DNA of 64,000 nt from Allacma fusca (GCA_947179485.1 OX359245.1:77549067-77613066), one strand, 5' to 3'. Counted from the stretch's first letter, positions 34,682-47,814 are shown. Program-made: numbers and translations. Notes: a model not told the origin generated them from the sequence alone.

Positions 34682-36526
34682 TTTCAAAATATACAGTGTG
34701 TGTACATATTTTGAGTGTTTTTTCCCCAAGTTCCTCTCTTGTTTAAAAAATTAAAGTTTAAAGCTTTAAATACTTATATGTAAGACTTGGGAAGAAGAAG
34801 AAGTAAGTACTTGTGGATATATATGTACGCTCGTATAAATTCTAGATATATTGATAATCCCTCAAATATTACGAATGTGCTACATGTGACACCTCCCGAT
34901 GTAATTACATGGAGAGCTACATACTATGTGTGTACAAAGTTTGTTCTTTCAATTCCGGAGGAGACTCATGTGTATTTGAGTCCGTCATGAGGAGGTTTTG
35001 AAGGGACGGAGGAGAGATTGTCAAATTAAAATGCAGGTTTTTTTTTCTCGCAGGGTCGACATCGACAGTCCAGTCTTTAAGTGTGATTTGAAGGATTGTA
35101 TTTGAGGATATAGTTGTTCGAAGTTCGAAATTCATCGGGATTTAGAATCAAGGGAGATTTCGGGGATGGATGAAAGGGGGATCGGAGTGGGGATTGTGTT
35201 TGTTTGTGGACAGGGGAGGGGGGGGATTTAATATAAATTTGAGAGTTTGACGGAAGATTTTTTGAAAGGGTCAAAGTAGGAGGGCTTGAGTTGTTTTGTT
35301 TTTTTTTGGGGTGTTGTTTGATTTGTTGTTGTGTTTAGGGAAATTTTTGCGGAGGAAAGTTGTACTGAGGAATTTAGGATGGATTGTGGAGGTTCAAAGA
35401 GAGAATTTTTAATGTGTGACTGTGGATTTTGGAGGATTTGAGATGAATTTGATGAGGGTGACGTGTAGGATTAATACAGTTTGAAGGATTTGTTGGGTTT
35501 GTTAGGAAAAATTCAGTGAGTTGACCTTTGACAGTTTTGGTAGGGATGGGAGAGTGTTTGAGGGTTTGAAGGGAGCCCTTTTGGGTTTAGTTAGGTTCAA
35601 AATATGAGGGTTTTGAGGATTGATGAAGAAAGTGGGAAAGATTTGTAAATGTTGGTGTTTTTGCCCTCTTTTAATTTTTTTTATTGGGGCTTTTAGCTAG
35701 GCTCTCTCGCTCTCTCTCTCTCTCTTGCCTCTCATTGTAGTAGAGTAATGACGAGAATTGAGTCATGGGAATATTCTGAGACTCTCATGCACTCTCTTTC
35801 TCTCTTATGCCTTTTTAATGGTGAGACATCCATCTTTAGAGGAAAGAGAGTTCCTGCAGATTGGATCCTGATGAGTGGGATTCTGAAAGTAGAATAATTT
35901 TTCTGTGGGAGGGGATTTGTAAATATTTCCGAGATTTTTATATGGAAGGACTCCAGAGAGGATTGTAATTCTGAAATTGTTCCGACAGTATTTTCGATTT
36001 TAGTTCGCAGAAGCTCCATGTTGGAAGGAGAGAAAAATCAAAGAGTGGACCTTCTTCGTTGCCTTCGCTGCTCCACACGCTCTTCTAGCCTCCTTCTCGG
36101 CTGTCATTGCTCAACATTTTCGAACCGATGTGAACTCGGAATTTGAACTGGATTTAAAAATTTTCCCCGTGTTTGTAAATTTATACTGTTCAAATCCAGT
36201 AGTGATTTTACGAGAGTGTGTTCTGGAGAAAAGGGATTTCCAAGTTTTTTTTTCAGCCTTTGGAAATAGTAGTGGAGGAAGTGAGTCGAGAACAGATTGA
36301 GCGTTTTCCAACGCTCGGCTCGAGTCTGTCTGACAGGGAGCGACGAGCAGTGGAGGAACGCAGTAGTTTTCACAATATCCTCAAACTAAAACAGAAATCC
36401 TCGTTTTATTCCGATTCTATTTCATTTTTGACTGTCAAGAGTAAAATAATTTCGGGAGGGATATTATCCAGGTTGTTTGAGAGTGTCAATTTGTCTTCCA
36501 TTTTTCAAGTGCTGTTTGAACTCACT

Positions 36527-36546
36527 GAGTTTGTTTCTCATTACAG
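36527..36546 (+). other. Candidate 3' splice site in the osa 5' leader
   Basis: GAGTTTGTTTCTCATTACAG is a pyrimidine-rich stretch ending in CAG, followed by ATCCTTTCGAG. It could end a leader intron; no partner donor can be fixed from sequence. Confidence 0.3.
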
Positions 36547-36557
36547 ATCCTTTCGAG

Positions 36558-36593
36558 ATGGACGAATCGTGGCGTGGACGGAGACGTCGATAA
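36558..36593 (+). other. Short upstream reading frame in the presumed leader
   Basis: ATG at 36558 opens an 11-codon arginine-rich frame (MDESWRGRRRR) that stops at TAA 36591-36593. If the leader includes this segment it is an upstream ORF that could damp osa translation. Its use is unproven. Confidence 0.25.
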
Positions 36594-37322
36594 GGGAATT
36601 ATTTTCCAAGATGCCAGTAACTGGCTGAGAAAACTTAATTAACTAGAAATAATTCCGGAGAAGTCTCAAGACTCCGTCAGAAATTGAATCAAGAAAAAGT
36701 ATAAAGGAAAAGCGTTCTAACCTTCCTCTCTCCGGAAAAATAAAATACGAGAAGATGAAGAAGAAAGGAAGATTATTGCTAAAACTAGTTGGATTTTAAA
36801 CCTAGATTTATCTTGAATATTATTTCCTACACTTCACAATCAAGGATTACCATATATATTTCGAAGAAGCTAACTTGTGTGCGGGTTTTAGAAATTACTC
36901 CTGTTAGTTTCATATGGAACATTTGTCATGAACTATAGATTTCGAACAGTTTCAACAAGAAAATCCTTCATTTAGGAAGAGTCGCCCTGGTCAGAATTGA
37001 GAGCACCTTGATAAAGAATAAAAAAAACGAAGAAATTGTGTTGGAAAAAGTGTTAACGTTCTCAAGTGTTAAATCTTCCAAGGAGGAGTGTTTTATTATA
37101 AATATGGAAAGGATTAGGAAGACAAGTGCTCAGGAAAAAATTCAGTGCTCGCTTCGATGCGAAACTCAAAAATAATGGGCTTTGAAGGTGACCAAGGGAC
37201 GTATTTATTGTTACTGTCATCCTTAATGTCAATATTATTATCATTGAGTGCAAGTGTGAGATATTTAAGACCCAGCAAGTGATGAGTTAATGTGCGTGTC
37301 GTATTTTGGTAATTTTCCTTAC

Positions 37323-37332
37323 TATATAAAAA
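37323..37332 (+). promoter_or_regulatory. TATA-like motif upstream of osa
   Basis: TATATAAAAA lies about 160 bases before the start codon. It could be a core promoter with a short leader, but AT-rich DNA gives such words by chance. Confidence 0.2.
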
Positions 37333-37491
37333 TAATCCTTAAAATAGTGGGATTTGAGAAGAAAATCTTTCCGAAGAAAAGGATTCTTCGGCTATAGTGT
37401 GGTCAAAGCCGTTTGTAAATGCATGACCATGTGGGATGGTGCAGACGAGTGACCGAGATTTGACCAGTTTTAATGTTCACGTCTTTGGAGT

Positions 37492-38263
37492 ATGATGGCC
37501 ACGGCTCAGGCGGAGACGCCGAAGATTTGTGATACTAGTGGCAACGGTAAACTAGAATCGTCTGGCTTGAAGCAGCAACTGCATGGACAAGTGACCAGTA
37601 CGAGTGTTAACAGTAATAGTAGTGGTGGCCACAGTCATAATAGTGTCGGTGGGTCGTTGTCAAACGGGATCGGGGATAAGTCCGAGTCAGCTTCGGAGAA
37701 AGAAGGAAGGCACGGGGAGAATAGCAATAGTCACCATCATCATCCGCATCATCATCATCAGCAACAGCAGAATCATCTGAACAACAATCATAGTCATGGC
37801 GACTATTCCTCCTCGTCCTACCGAAGCTTCAACTCAAATCCCGCACCGCCACCCGTCCCAAATAACAGCAGTAGCAACAGCAACAGTGCACACCATCACC
37901 CATCCAACTATGACCATCACCTCCGAACTATGAGCCATAGCAGCACGAACAGTCACGGTGGCCCTCAGAGTAGTCACCCGGACACGCAGAAAGGAATGCC
38001 AAGTGTGAGTGAGAATAGTATCAGTGGCCCGGAAGGGCAGCAACAGCAGCAGCAAGGTGGGCCAGGTGGACCACATGGCTACCCACCACCACCCCACCAA
38101 CAACCCCAACATCATCAGTACCCCGGAGGCTACCCTCCTTATGCCAGAACAGGCTATGACCACGGTCAGCACCCACACCTCAACAGCTCCGACACCATGA
38201 ACGCCTCCCAACACCCCTACCAGCATCCCTACCCGCCTCAACAACCCCCTATGAGATTTCCGG
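37492..38263 (+). CDS. osa: osa/ARID1-like SWI/SNF subunit, coding exon 1
   Basis: First coding exon, 257 codons plus one base. The frame has a stop (TAA) at 37471-37473 and its first ATG at 37492, followed at once by a second ATG; both have A at -3. The encoded arm has no folded domain. It is Ser/Asn/Gly-rich to about residue 60, has a His cluster (HHHHPHHHH at 81-89) and a Gln run, then becomes Pro/Gln/Tyr-rich (YPGGYPPYARTGYDHGQHP). Osa is the DNA-binding accessory subunit that defines BAF-type Brahma remodelling complexes in the nucleus, and its N-terminal arm is of this type. The exon ends ATGAGATTTCCGG before GTAAAT, and joining to exon 2 keeps the frame. If intron 1 is not removed, the frame stops at 38338-38340. 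Identity rests mainly on exon 2. Confidence 0.8.
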
Positions 38264-38555
38264 GTAAATATTACGCACAAAAGTGCTCTCACAATAATTT
38301 CCTTATAATTTTAATTAATGACATTTTTATATCCCTTTAATCGCTTCCAAACTCAAAACCTTTCCAGGTACCTGTATTGACTTAAAAATAACCTGTGATG
38401 AAATTTGCCCAACTTTATTCCAATGGGGCTTGATTAAACTTTGTACATCTTTATATAATATTTCCAGCCTTGTAGTTAAATATAACGACAAAGTTCCTAA
38501 ATTTATTAGTTCATATGAAAGGTCGCAATTATAATACTTTTTGATGTAATTGCAG
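38264..38555 (+). other. osa intron 1 (292 bp)
   Basis: GTAAAT donor and TGATGTAATTGCAG acceptor; AT-rich interior without long repeats. It is a phase-1 intron splitting a glycine codon. Confidence 0.8.
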
Positions 38556-38980
38556 GTAAACCTCTTCCAGGCGGACCCCCGGGAAGTGGAGGTCAACCCC
38601 CGCCCGGCCCGGGACAGTATCCTCCACCTCAAATGAGATCAAACTATGCTCCGGCTCCGGGTGCAGGGATCACGGGTCAGAGTATATCACAGCCTAGTGG
38701 GCCGACACCCACTTTAAATCTATTACTGCAGTCGTCGGGGGGTGCAGGGGGGAATGGACCCGGAGGTGCTTCTGTCATGGGTCACCGCTACCCCGCACCC
38801 ACTGCCTACGACCATGGGTCTTATAACGTCCCCCCTCATTCTAAGGCTGATTACCCCGGCTCGGGATGGCCCAGCGGTCCACCCCCGCCTCCCTCGAACC
38901 GACCTCCAGTCAATTACGGTCATCCTCCTCCCCCTCAGCATCTCCTCCAGCAGCCGCAGCAACAGCCCATGTACAGACAG
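38556..38980 (+). CDS. osa: osa/ARID1-like SWI/SNF subunit, coding exon 2
   Basis: Completes the glycine codon split by intron 1 and adds residues to 399. It starts GKPLPGGPPGSGG, recalling the PLPGGKPP stretch of fly Osa. At residues 306-318 it has GPTPTLNLLLQSS followed about 20 residues later by HRYPAP-AYDH. Fly Osa has GPTPTLNSLLQSS followed by HRY, and vertebrate ARID1A/B have TPTLNQLL, so this short linear motif is the strongest family evidence in the window. The rest is Pro/Gly-rich, ending HLLQQPQQQPMYRQ. The donor is CAG|GTGAGT, phase 0. The gene's ARID domain and C-terminal BAF250 domain lie beyond the right edge. A different low-complexity protein is unlikely given the ordered motifs. 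Confidence 0.85.
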
Positions 38981-40850
38981 GTGAGTCTCCTTCAGTTTCA
39001 TTTTCCGAAATACTATAAATACTTAATTATTGCGCCTCTCTCATGACTCGGGATATAAAAATTCACATATAATATGCAAATAGTAAGCACAAGGGCACAC
39101 GTGTACTAAATAATTAAACCTAATGATGCTGTGGTTCCTTTAACTTTTCTCTCCCTCCGAGCCCTCCGCTCACTCCGATAATAATTGCGACCTTTCAGAT
39201 ATCCTAGAAATGAGTCCATAATCATAATAATGATACCTTTTCCCTCAGAATGATATTCCCCGCCGTGTGGTCTCTCTTCATCTTGTCTTTCCTGGAATCC
39301 TCCTGAATTTGACTTGTTCCCGGCATTCTCTTTCTCTTGCTAATTTTCATTTTTTCCCCTTGTATATAAATATACCTGGGTACTCCATTCATCTATGACC
39401 AAGTCCAGCCTCATCATTATGTCCACAGTCGGAAATTCCTTCTTGTTCAGGATGCCCTACCCAAGACCCTCTTGAGTCGGCATGGAGGCTCTCCTGTAGG
39501 GGGAAGGTTATATAGGAATGTGTAGGTACATAAGAGAGCATGACTGAAGAATGTTGTTCATGTGGAGACTAAGAGCATGAGATATCATGTGGTGCTTGGG
39601 ATTGTGTTGGGAAACAGCTGATTGTAAATGTCATCGGAGTGGAAATGCCGGGTAATGGTAAGTTGGCGATTAAAGGGGAAAAAGTCCTCCCTTCCCCATC
39701 TCCTCCGCTCCTGTACATATAGGTGATTCAATTGACAGAGCTGAAAGCATGAGGAACCCATTCCATTATACATGATCTTGGGTTCATTTGCATTCCCTTT
39801 GACAATCCCTGACTTTTTATGTTGTCAGCTAATTTATTACTTGTACTATTAATTTTCATATGCAAATCTTTGGGCGTCCTTCCAGAACTCCTCCACTCAA
39901 GTACAAGTAATTTTTGACAAGTTTCAAGTCCAGTAGTCGTAGTATGAATTGACCCTTTTTTCACACTTTTCGAAATCTGTACCTTCCCAGACTCAACTTG
40001 ATAATTCTAGTTTGTTATTGGATGTTAATCGTACTGAAATTTTCTAGTTCAACTATGTATGTTTTTTAAAAAAAAGTTCCTGAAATTTTGCACAGACAAA
40101 TTATACAGTCAAGTTCTCAGCTCTTCTAAATTTGTACATTCAGATCAGATTGAAAGTTCAAGTTCGGGACAAGTTAATTTCAATTTCCTGCACAGTAGTG
40201 GTTTGAACTCTCAGTCTCATCCGTTCATATTCATTTATCCCTCCTCGGAAATTAGCCCCCATTTGAAAGAAAATGTAATTATTTGATCCTCACTTAAAAA
40301 ATCGGGCTGCTCACAATCAGTATTGCTCAGCTGTAAGTAACTAGTTACTCATGGAGTTATGTTACAAGAACTGTAGTCAAAGTCCTACCCCCACATGTAA
40401 CATTGTATAAATAACATGAGCATGCGGTAATGATATAGTCCTGTGATTGACATTTGGTTGAGCACGTGCGAGTTGAGTTGTGAGGAGTTAGTTTGGCCAC
40501 TCATTTACTCCTTGAGGTAGTTAATGCATGGCGTATGTATATCTATATATATAAGTATATCTATTTGTGTGTTTGCTCAATACATTGAAGTTTTAGTGGA
40601 ATGGAGCCTTGCCAATAATTGAACATATGACAGTAAATCCAAGAACAAGGCACGCATACATCTTCTTCACCCCAAGAATAAATATATACACACATTTTGT
40701 CCTCCGTCCTCTCTCATATAAATATCTATAAGTACTTACTCTTCTCTTAAATATTCAGCTGAATGTACAAGTATGAGCTCAGCATTTGTTAAGGTCAAGG
40801 GTCATATGTGTTTTTCAAGAGTGCTAGCACTGCTATATTTACACTGTAGC

Positions 40851-40851
<1 letters not shown>

Positions 40852-40882
<31 letters not shown>
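40852..40882. repeat. (TA)n microsatellite
   Basis: An uninterrupted TA run of about 31 bp, self-complementary. Confidence 0.95.
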
Positions 40883-40884
<2 letters not shown>

Positions 40885-41883
40885 CGCAATATTAATATGA
40901 TTGAGCTCAACTATAGATACTAGTCTGCGTACGTGGACCATCTGTGTATATTTATACTTAAATAAATGGACTGTATATAATTATTACATATAAGTAGATA
41001 TCTATGTACAAATACAGTCTAGGCGGATAGATTCTACAAAAACACTGCAATTATTGTATTTAAGAGGTATTAATTTGAGTACATGGCTGGGAATTAGGAG
41101 ACATGGAATCCCCACAGAACAAGTGCATATGGGGAATGACAAGTGCAATGGAAAAATAAAGCACTCAAGTTTTATGTTCTATTTGGAAACTCTTGAGAGA
41201 AAGAGAATTTGGGGAGCATGTAAATGGAAAGGAGGTATTTACATTTACATGTTGTTACTCTATAATACTGTACTACACTATCCAGCCAGGACTCCTTTCA
41301 TCCAAAGGACTCCACACGCCCGTACATACAGGAGCTCCAACTTATTTCACATGTCCTTATGTATCTATCTATACCTACTTATTTTTTTTTCTCAACTCCG
41401 GGGCTCTCTCTCACACAGAGACCTATACTTTTAAAAACACATAGATTTTTATGCATACTTATATCTAGATACCTACAAAAGTGATTGTACGAATGAACCT
41501 AACCTACCCGTACTTTTGTATATATTTGCAACGTGCTTTTTTTTCACGTGTACATACATAAATACATAGATATTTATGTACTTATCTATCCCTCTTGTCT
41601 GTCTCTGTCTCTGACTAGCCACACACATGATTATGGTATAGGAATAGTAATGGTAGTAGTACAGTAGTAGTAGTAGTGCTGTCTTCCATTATGGTAAATA
41701 CGGGATTGGTACACAAGTCCATGAGTATATGGATCTATAGAGGTTCTTTTGCTTCATACGTACATTCCCCATTCCTATCTCTCTCCTCCTGCACTTCTTT
41801 TCGAGGAAAAGTGAGTTTTTTGAGGGAAAGGAAAGGCTCGTAAGGGTTCCATTATATGGGTAATAATACTTGTTCTCTTCATT

Positions 41884-41917
<34 letters not shown>

Positions 41918-41918
41918 A
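41884..41918. repeat. (CT)n microsatellite
   Basis: A CT run of about 35 bp with one TT interruption. Confidence 0.95.
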
Positions 41919-42728
41919 CAGCTCTACTTTTCATTCGTCTTTTTTTTGGAGGGAACATCACCTCACCATCCACCACGTGCCTCACATTCTTTTCCCAAAT
42001 CCTTATATACTATAAATGTCCTTCATTCACTCATTGTTTATCGTGTCTGTTTTATTGTAATCTTGCCCCTGGTTTGCATTTACGCGAGTGATGAAGCAAC
42101 GCACTATCTACATATATGTATAAGTACACACACAGCCCTAACTACAAATGTACCCCTATATAATTGTATACCATTAACTTTTATACGTTCAGATAAATGT
42201 TTCCATTAATGTCCCATTTACAAATCCCAATGAATTGTGCTAACTTTTCGAAGGAGGCGAAAGTCAAAGAAAAACAAAGGACTTGCAAATAAAGTACTAG
42301 TAATAAGGCAGGACGTGGGCCCATGCCCCAGAGTAAAATTATTTAAAATCCGTCACTCCTCCACCTCCGAAGTTCATATTTGATAAGTTTGTAGATGCAT
42401 GTTATTTATTATTATTATTTTTATAGGAATATGTAATTAATTATAAAGTTGTTGGTATCTCAAGAGCCCTACTTCAAGACATAGTCTTTGCTCCTTAGCA
42501 GTCAATTTGCATTTGTTTGAGAGTACTTGGGTTTTGTGAGGGCCTGTTTTGAAATAACAGCTTAATGAGCCGTTTATATGTATAAATGGAAAGTTTTGGG
42601 GAAATGCTTTTATGAGGTGGATTTTTATAGGGAGAGTTGACTGCATATACTATTTTATTATTATGATGGGTTATGGAATGGTACGATAGTACATATGATA
42701 TATTTCATGGTGGTAGGGCTGTTTGTGT

Positions 42729-43575
42729 AGAGAGAGAGAGAGAAAGAGAGAGTGGTCTAAGGATTTATTTTTTTCAGCTGAATAACACAATTACAGACAT
42801 TGACTGAGAGTGTGTTTCTGGGAGAGAAATAGCAGAGAGAGAGAGAGAGGGAGGAAAGAGAGAGAGATGAAAATAGAGAGAAAAAGAGAAAATAGGCTGA
42901 TTCCGGCGAGCTCTGTTTTCAAGAGTGGGATGTGGAGAGAGGAAAAGAGGGAAGGATTGGATTCCCATGCTGCTCTGTCTCTCCTCCCTGACTTGAAGCT
43001 TTCCATGACAGCCGGAGCAAAAGAGAGAGAGAGAGAGAGAGAAAAGAGAAAGAGAGGAGAAACAAGGCAGACAGGCTGTTGGTCGGAAGGACAGGGAAGG
43101 AAGGAGAGACATACAATTCTGGGAAAAGGCTTAGTTTCTATGGCAGTCGAGAGTGACTGAGTTGGATGGAATTCTACCCGGCTCTCTCTCTCTCTACTTT
43201 CTCTCTCTCTCTTTCGTTCCCTCTCGTTAAGTTGAGGCGTACATTTTCCTATGCCGTCTCTACTCTTTCTCTCTCTCTCCCTCTGATCGATACACACACA
43301 CTTTGGAAGATTCTTACTCTTTCTCTCTCCTGACTCTCTTCTCTTGTTTCTCGCTCAACTTTAACTTCGGAGGAGTAACCTTCACTTTCCCTCTGCTCTC
43401 ACTTCTTTTCCTCGTCTTTCCTCATCTTACCTCCATCCTCTTTCTCTCTCTCTCTCTCTGTGGAGTCCTCGGGGATCTCCCTAACAACTTTGCGAAATTA
43501 TCTGCCTTTTTTCTCTTTCACTCGCTCGCCTTCTCTTCCTCTCGATTTTCTCTCTCTCTCTCTCCGTTCCTCGAA
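42729..43575. repeat. GA/CT-dense block in osa intron 2
   Basis: GA tracts (42729-42752, 42832-42895, 43022-43061) are followed by CT tracts (43181-43220, 43264-43280, 43440-43460, 43548-43563). The two halves are partly complementary, so the transcript could fold into an imperfect long-range duplex. The open frames here are artefacts of the repeats. Confidence 0.8.
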
Positions 43576-46500
43576 TTTTGTGGAACCACTTTTCTATCAC
43601 TGACTTTTATACACACTGTTAGTAGAGAGAGGGGGTAGCACTCCTCCTGAGGAGCCTCCTCTCCAGCTCCAATTTCAAGTTCGAGTAGAGTTCATCTGTC
43701 CGATTTGACTATCTATAGATATATGACATGACTGACTGATATTTGAGATACACATAGAGCTTGAGCTTCCAAGAAGTAAATCCTCAAGTTTTTTTTAAAT
43801 TTTATTTGAGCCCTGGATGCACTCTGTAGATAATTCTTGTTGCTCCTCCTTTGAATTAAATTGAAACTCAATGAAAAGCCTTTTTTCTTCTTCAAAAATA
43901 GAGCCTGATTTTTAAGGAATTACAGTACAAATGTTTGGGCTTAAATGGAAATAATTATTCGGTGATGTTTCATCTGATGTTTTCTTTGGAAATGGTTCCG
44001 TCCAGGAATGGGGCAAAGTTTTTTCCAAGTTCATATATATCTATGTATCTACCTACCTAGGTATTTTAAGATACAAGTATAGGAATTGAGTGGAAATAAA
44101 AAAACTCTACTCAAATTTCTAGTGTAACTTTGAGTCGGGTGTTTTTTTTTACTTTCTGGAAAGAAATTTGGTGAGGTGCTATCATTGTAGGATTTTGATT
44201 CCCTGCAAAGGGAGAAATGTAGGTGGAATTCCGGGTTTTTCTTTTGGAATTCATATATATATAGATATCTATCTATAAATACATGGTGTTCATAGATATG
44301 TATCTCCTAGTTTTTTTTATTGGGGAGGATCTGAAAGGAGAGAGATATTGAAAGGATGAAGGGAAGGATGAGGAGTGCTGGATTTGGTGGAATGATTGGA
44401 CAAGTTATTGGTTGGAGGAATGAGATTCCATGATTGGAATTGCGAGAGTGAGAGTGAGTGAGAGAGAGTGACTGAGGGAGAGCCAGAGCCAGAGAGAGAG
44501 AAATAGAGAGTGCGTCTTGTGGAATTATGGACGGAGGACAATTTAACTTATTGTTCACCTCCTGGACTGTCGTAATAGTCTGGAAGGATAGGAGATTGTA
44601 CATTTATGTATTTCTATATGTATCTATATTACATATGTAGGTAGGTGAGGAGGAGCCATAGTAGTCCCGCTTTTAGTAGTGAACTTGGTTTAAAAGTAAA
44701 ACTTCCTCTGGACTTGTTGGCCTCTTGCCATATAATATCTATCTTGCTCTCAGACTTGTTTACACTCTCAAATCCCTACTCCTCCATTCACAAATCAACA
44801 TGTAATGACTTTCGTAACTCTTCCCGTATGTATGTATCTCCTTCCATATTTGTGTCTACAGAGATAGATAAATATAAAGTGTCCGTTGGATCCAATATAA
44901 GTATACTGGGAGCATGAAAAATTCCCACTTTACTTTAAAGAAGAGATAATAAATATGTGTAAAATATACAGTAAGTATAGATAGATACATGTAGAACTAA
45001 AAGAATGTATATTTTGCGTTCCTTTACAAAATGCCCATGTCAACTTGACACAGTCCCAAGAGACAGGATAACACAGGGCAGGAATCCATATGCATAGAAT
45101 GTATGCTGTAGGATTTAGTCCGTCAATTCTTTGGGAGCTCGTAGTAATTAATTAAGCTGTTACGTAATTTTATGTAAATATTGGGAAGCCTTTAGCTATT
45201 TTTAAAAAAATACTCATTCATTTCTGGGTTAGAAGGAATTCCATTGTAAAAAATTACAAGTCTCAGTAAGTTAAGCCAAGGAAATGTCCCTGGAAATAAG
45301 ATGTTGACTTTAGAGAGGGAAAGAGAGTGTCGACTTTAATTCCCAGGAACCAGACAACCAGAGTTAAAATTACACATAATCATTTAAATAGCATTGCATT
45401 TCATTGCATATAAAAATTCAAGATTAGTCTTTTGAATGGCATGACCTTTGTCTATAATAATTACAAGAGCTCTCACACTCCTCCAGATAATAAAATAAAC
45501 GTCAGGGAATGGGAATATTGTCTATAATCAATTACTAGGAAGACTTTCCCCGCCCTTTGGGGAAATAAATTTTGAGAATGTTCTTTTTTAAATAGGAATT
45601 ATATAGGAATTAAACTTGGGCTCTCTCATTTTATTAAACTTTAAGCTTTTATGGGGGTGAAGGGTTAAAGGTGAAGAAACGTTTTGGTGGGGATTGAGTG
45701 ACGTGTTCCCTTTTTTAGTCTTCGTTTGATAAATTATTTTTTCGTAGGATACAAAATAACTTCAAAGGGAATGTTTGAGCTGGAGGGTTACTGTATTATT
45801 AGTGTGACTTGTATTTTTGTGTATGTGTTTGTGGTATGTGTTTGTGTATGTGTGAGGGGGTTAGTCAATAAAAGGCAGTCACCTTTTTCCTTGGGATAGA
45901 TTTCTGGGGTAAAAATATAAAAATACAGTTTCACACGGATCTCTATGGCTATGGGTGAGGTACGTGTTATATTTACAGTACTTATATGTACATATATATG
46001 TGTGCGTGTGTCGCTCCAGTGAGAGCATCTGCGACTTGAGAGGCTCTAGACGTAGATATAGATTCTTATGTGTAAGTCTATGTGAATAGGTGTATACATA
46101 GCTACGCATATATACATACATACATGTGGTACTTATGTGTGTGGTAGGAAAGATTTCCGCATACTCACGTCCGATGGAAATCGATACTGCATTTGATATT
46201 TATGAGTTCATTCAAGATTGCACTTTTCTCTTCTACTCCTTCCTTATTCTCCCACCCTTTTCAATGTTGTTTGATCTGGAAGAAGGGTAGGAAGTGATTG
46301 TGTGTGTTTGTAAGTGTGAGAGAGAGAGTGAGACAGATAGTGTGTTATGGAAGTGTGTGAGTGTCTGTGAGAGTGTGTGTGTGTGTCTGTGCCTGTGTCT
46401 GTATGAGGGAGAGTAAAAAGGCTAAAAAGGGATTTGTTAATTGGCGAAGTTGGGCGACGCATAGACAGACTCATTATTCTGGGAGTTGCATTGCCCCCGG

Positions 46501-46578
46501 CATCCCAAACATGTGATCTCCTTACTTATGTATAAAACGTAGATGATGTCCGTAGGTATACGCACACGTGGTGTAAGT

Positions 46579-46648
46579 GAGAGAGAGAGAGAGAGAGAGA
46601 TTGGAATTTCTTTGGGATTATTTTACACGGAGATGAGATGAGGAAGGA

Positions 46649-46686
<38 letters not shown>
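46579..46686. repeat. Two (GA)n microsatellites
   Basis: GA runs at 46579-46600 and 46651-46686 are separated by about 50 bp of unique sequence. Confidence 0.95.
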
Positions 46687-46691
<5 letters not shown>

Positions 46692-47814
46692 GTGAATGGG
46701 AAATGGGCATGAATGAAATCAAAAGAGGGTCAATGTCAGGGTTGCGTGAATTGCTTCCAAATGTCACTCTGCTCCTTTTCCCCAGTTATGTAAATATATA
46801 TACATATTATAATTATATTCGATATCTCAATATAGAACAACATATTTGAGAATTCCCAAATAGACGAAACACTTATTAGGTATATATTTTTTATATTTAT
46901 GTATTTTTTATCCATGTATTGAGCCTTTTCTTTATCTACTCTTGGAGGGTTTCCCTCACAATAATGTCTCTAGTGTGATTTTGTGAGGTATGGTCTTATT
47001 TCCCCATCCGTTAGTTTCAATTGACTGGGGTCACATTTCCATTACGAGAAATTAATAATAATTAAAGGAATGCCAGAGTGGATCTCCTTGTAAGAGCATT
47101 TTCTATGGAGGAGCCAAAGTGTTTATTTGGAAACATTCTCATTCTATCCAATGTTATTTTTGTCTCTGGAAGGAGATTGTCATTATGTATTATGTAAGTC
47201 AATGGCTTTGATAGCTGGCGGGATCTTTGAGAGGATGAGTCCACTATGTACAAGATTGTATGGAGCTGGAGGGGCCCATAAGGATTTCAAAAGCGCATCA
47301 TTGTATCCCTAAATTGATAACTATGAGGTTTTAGTCTTGATTTGGTTAGGTTAAGTGTAGGGTTAGATTTTTTTTATGGTTAGTTACCAATAATGGTAAC
47401 TTTGCATAATTATACATAATACTTTGCTTAGGTTAACTTGAATTTGATGTGGTTATAGCTTCACGGATGATAATATATTTTAGATATACTTACTTACAAC
47501 TTACTTATATTTTTTGAGGCAATTACATTACACCAAAAAGAGTAATTTTATTATTAAAATGTAGTTTTACTATAAACACTTGAACCGAACCATTCATCTC
47601 AAATGAGTCTAGCTCTGGCTTAGGCTGTTTGATACAATGTGTAATTTTTAGATATATAATTATATGATGAAGGATAATTGGTTATTTACATTATTATACC
47701 AGAGTTAAAATTTATGAATTTGGGTATTATTGTGAAGTCATGATTAATTATAAATTTGATTTTTGTTCCTGGGTAAATACTACAATTTATTTGTCTTTTT
47801 TTTTGAAATTTCAG

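Larger units (their letters stand above)
34263..37491 (+). promoter_or_regulatory. Presumed osa upstream and 5'-leader region
   Basis: No protein-coding frame of its own. Long GA/CT tracts are scarce here compared with both sides, apart from short ones near 34660 and 35709. From about 35000 the plus strand is strongly G over C, as often seen just downstream of promoters on the non-template strand. Splice-acceptor-like sites occur at 35051-35053 and 36544-36546, so the leader may be spliced. The exact transcription start cannot be read from sequence alone. Confidence 0.4.
38981..47814 (+). other. osa intron 2 (8834 bp)
   Basis: GTGAGT donor and TTTTTTTTGAAATTTCAG acceptor. It contains a (TA)n run, several CT and GA tracts on either strand and a GA/CT-dense block at about 42.7-43.6 kb. 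No further coding exon in phase 0 was recognised. Confidence 0.75.

Noticed and set aside
42774..43638. 168- and 116-codon frames in intron 2
   Set aside because: Both come from the GA/CT block and lie inside a phase-consistent osa intron.
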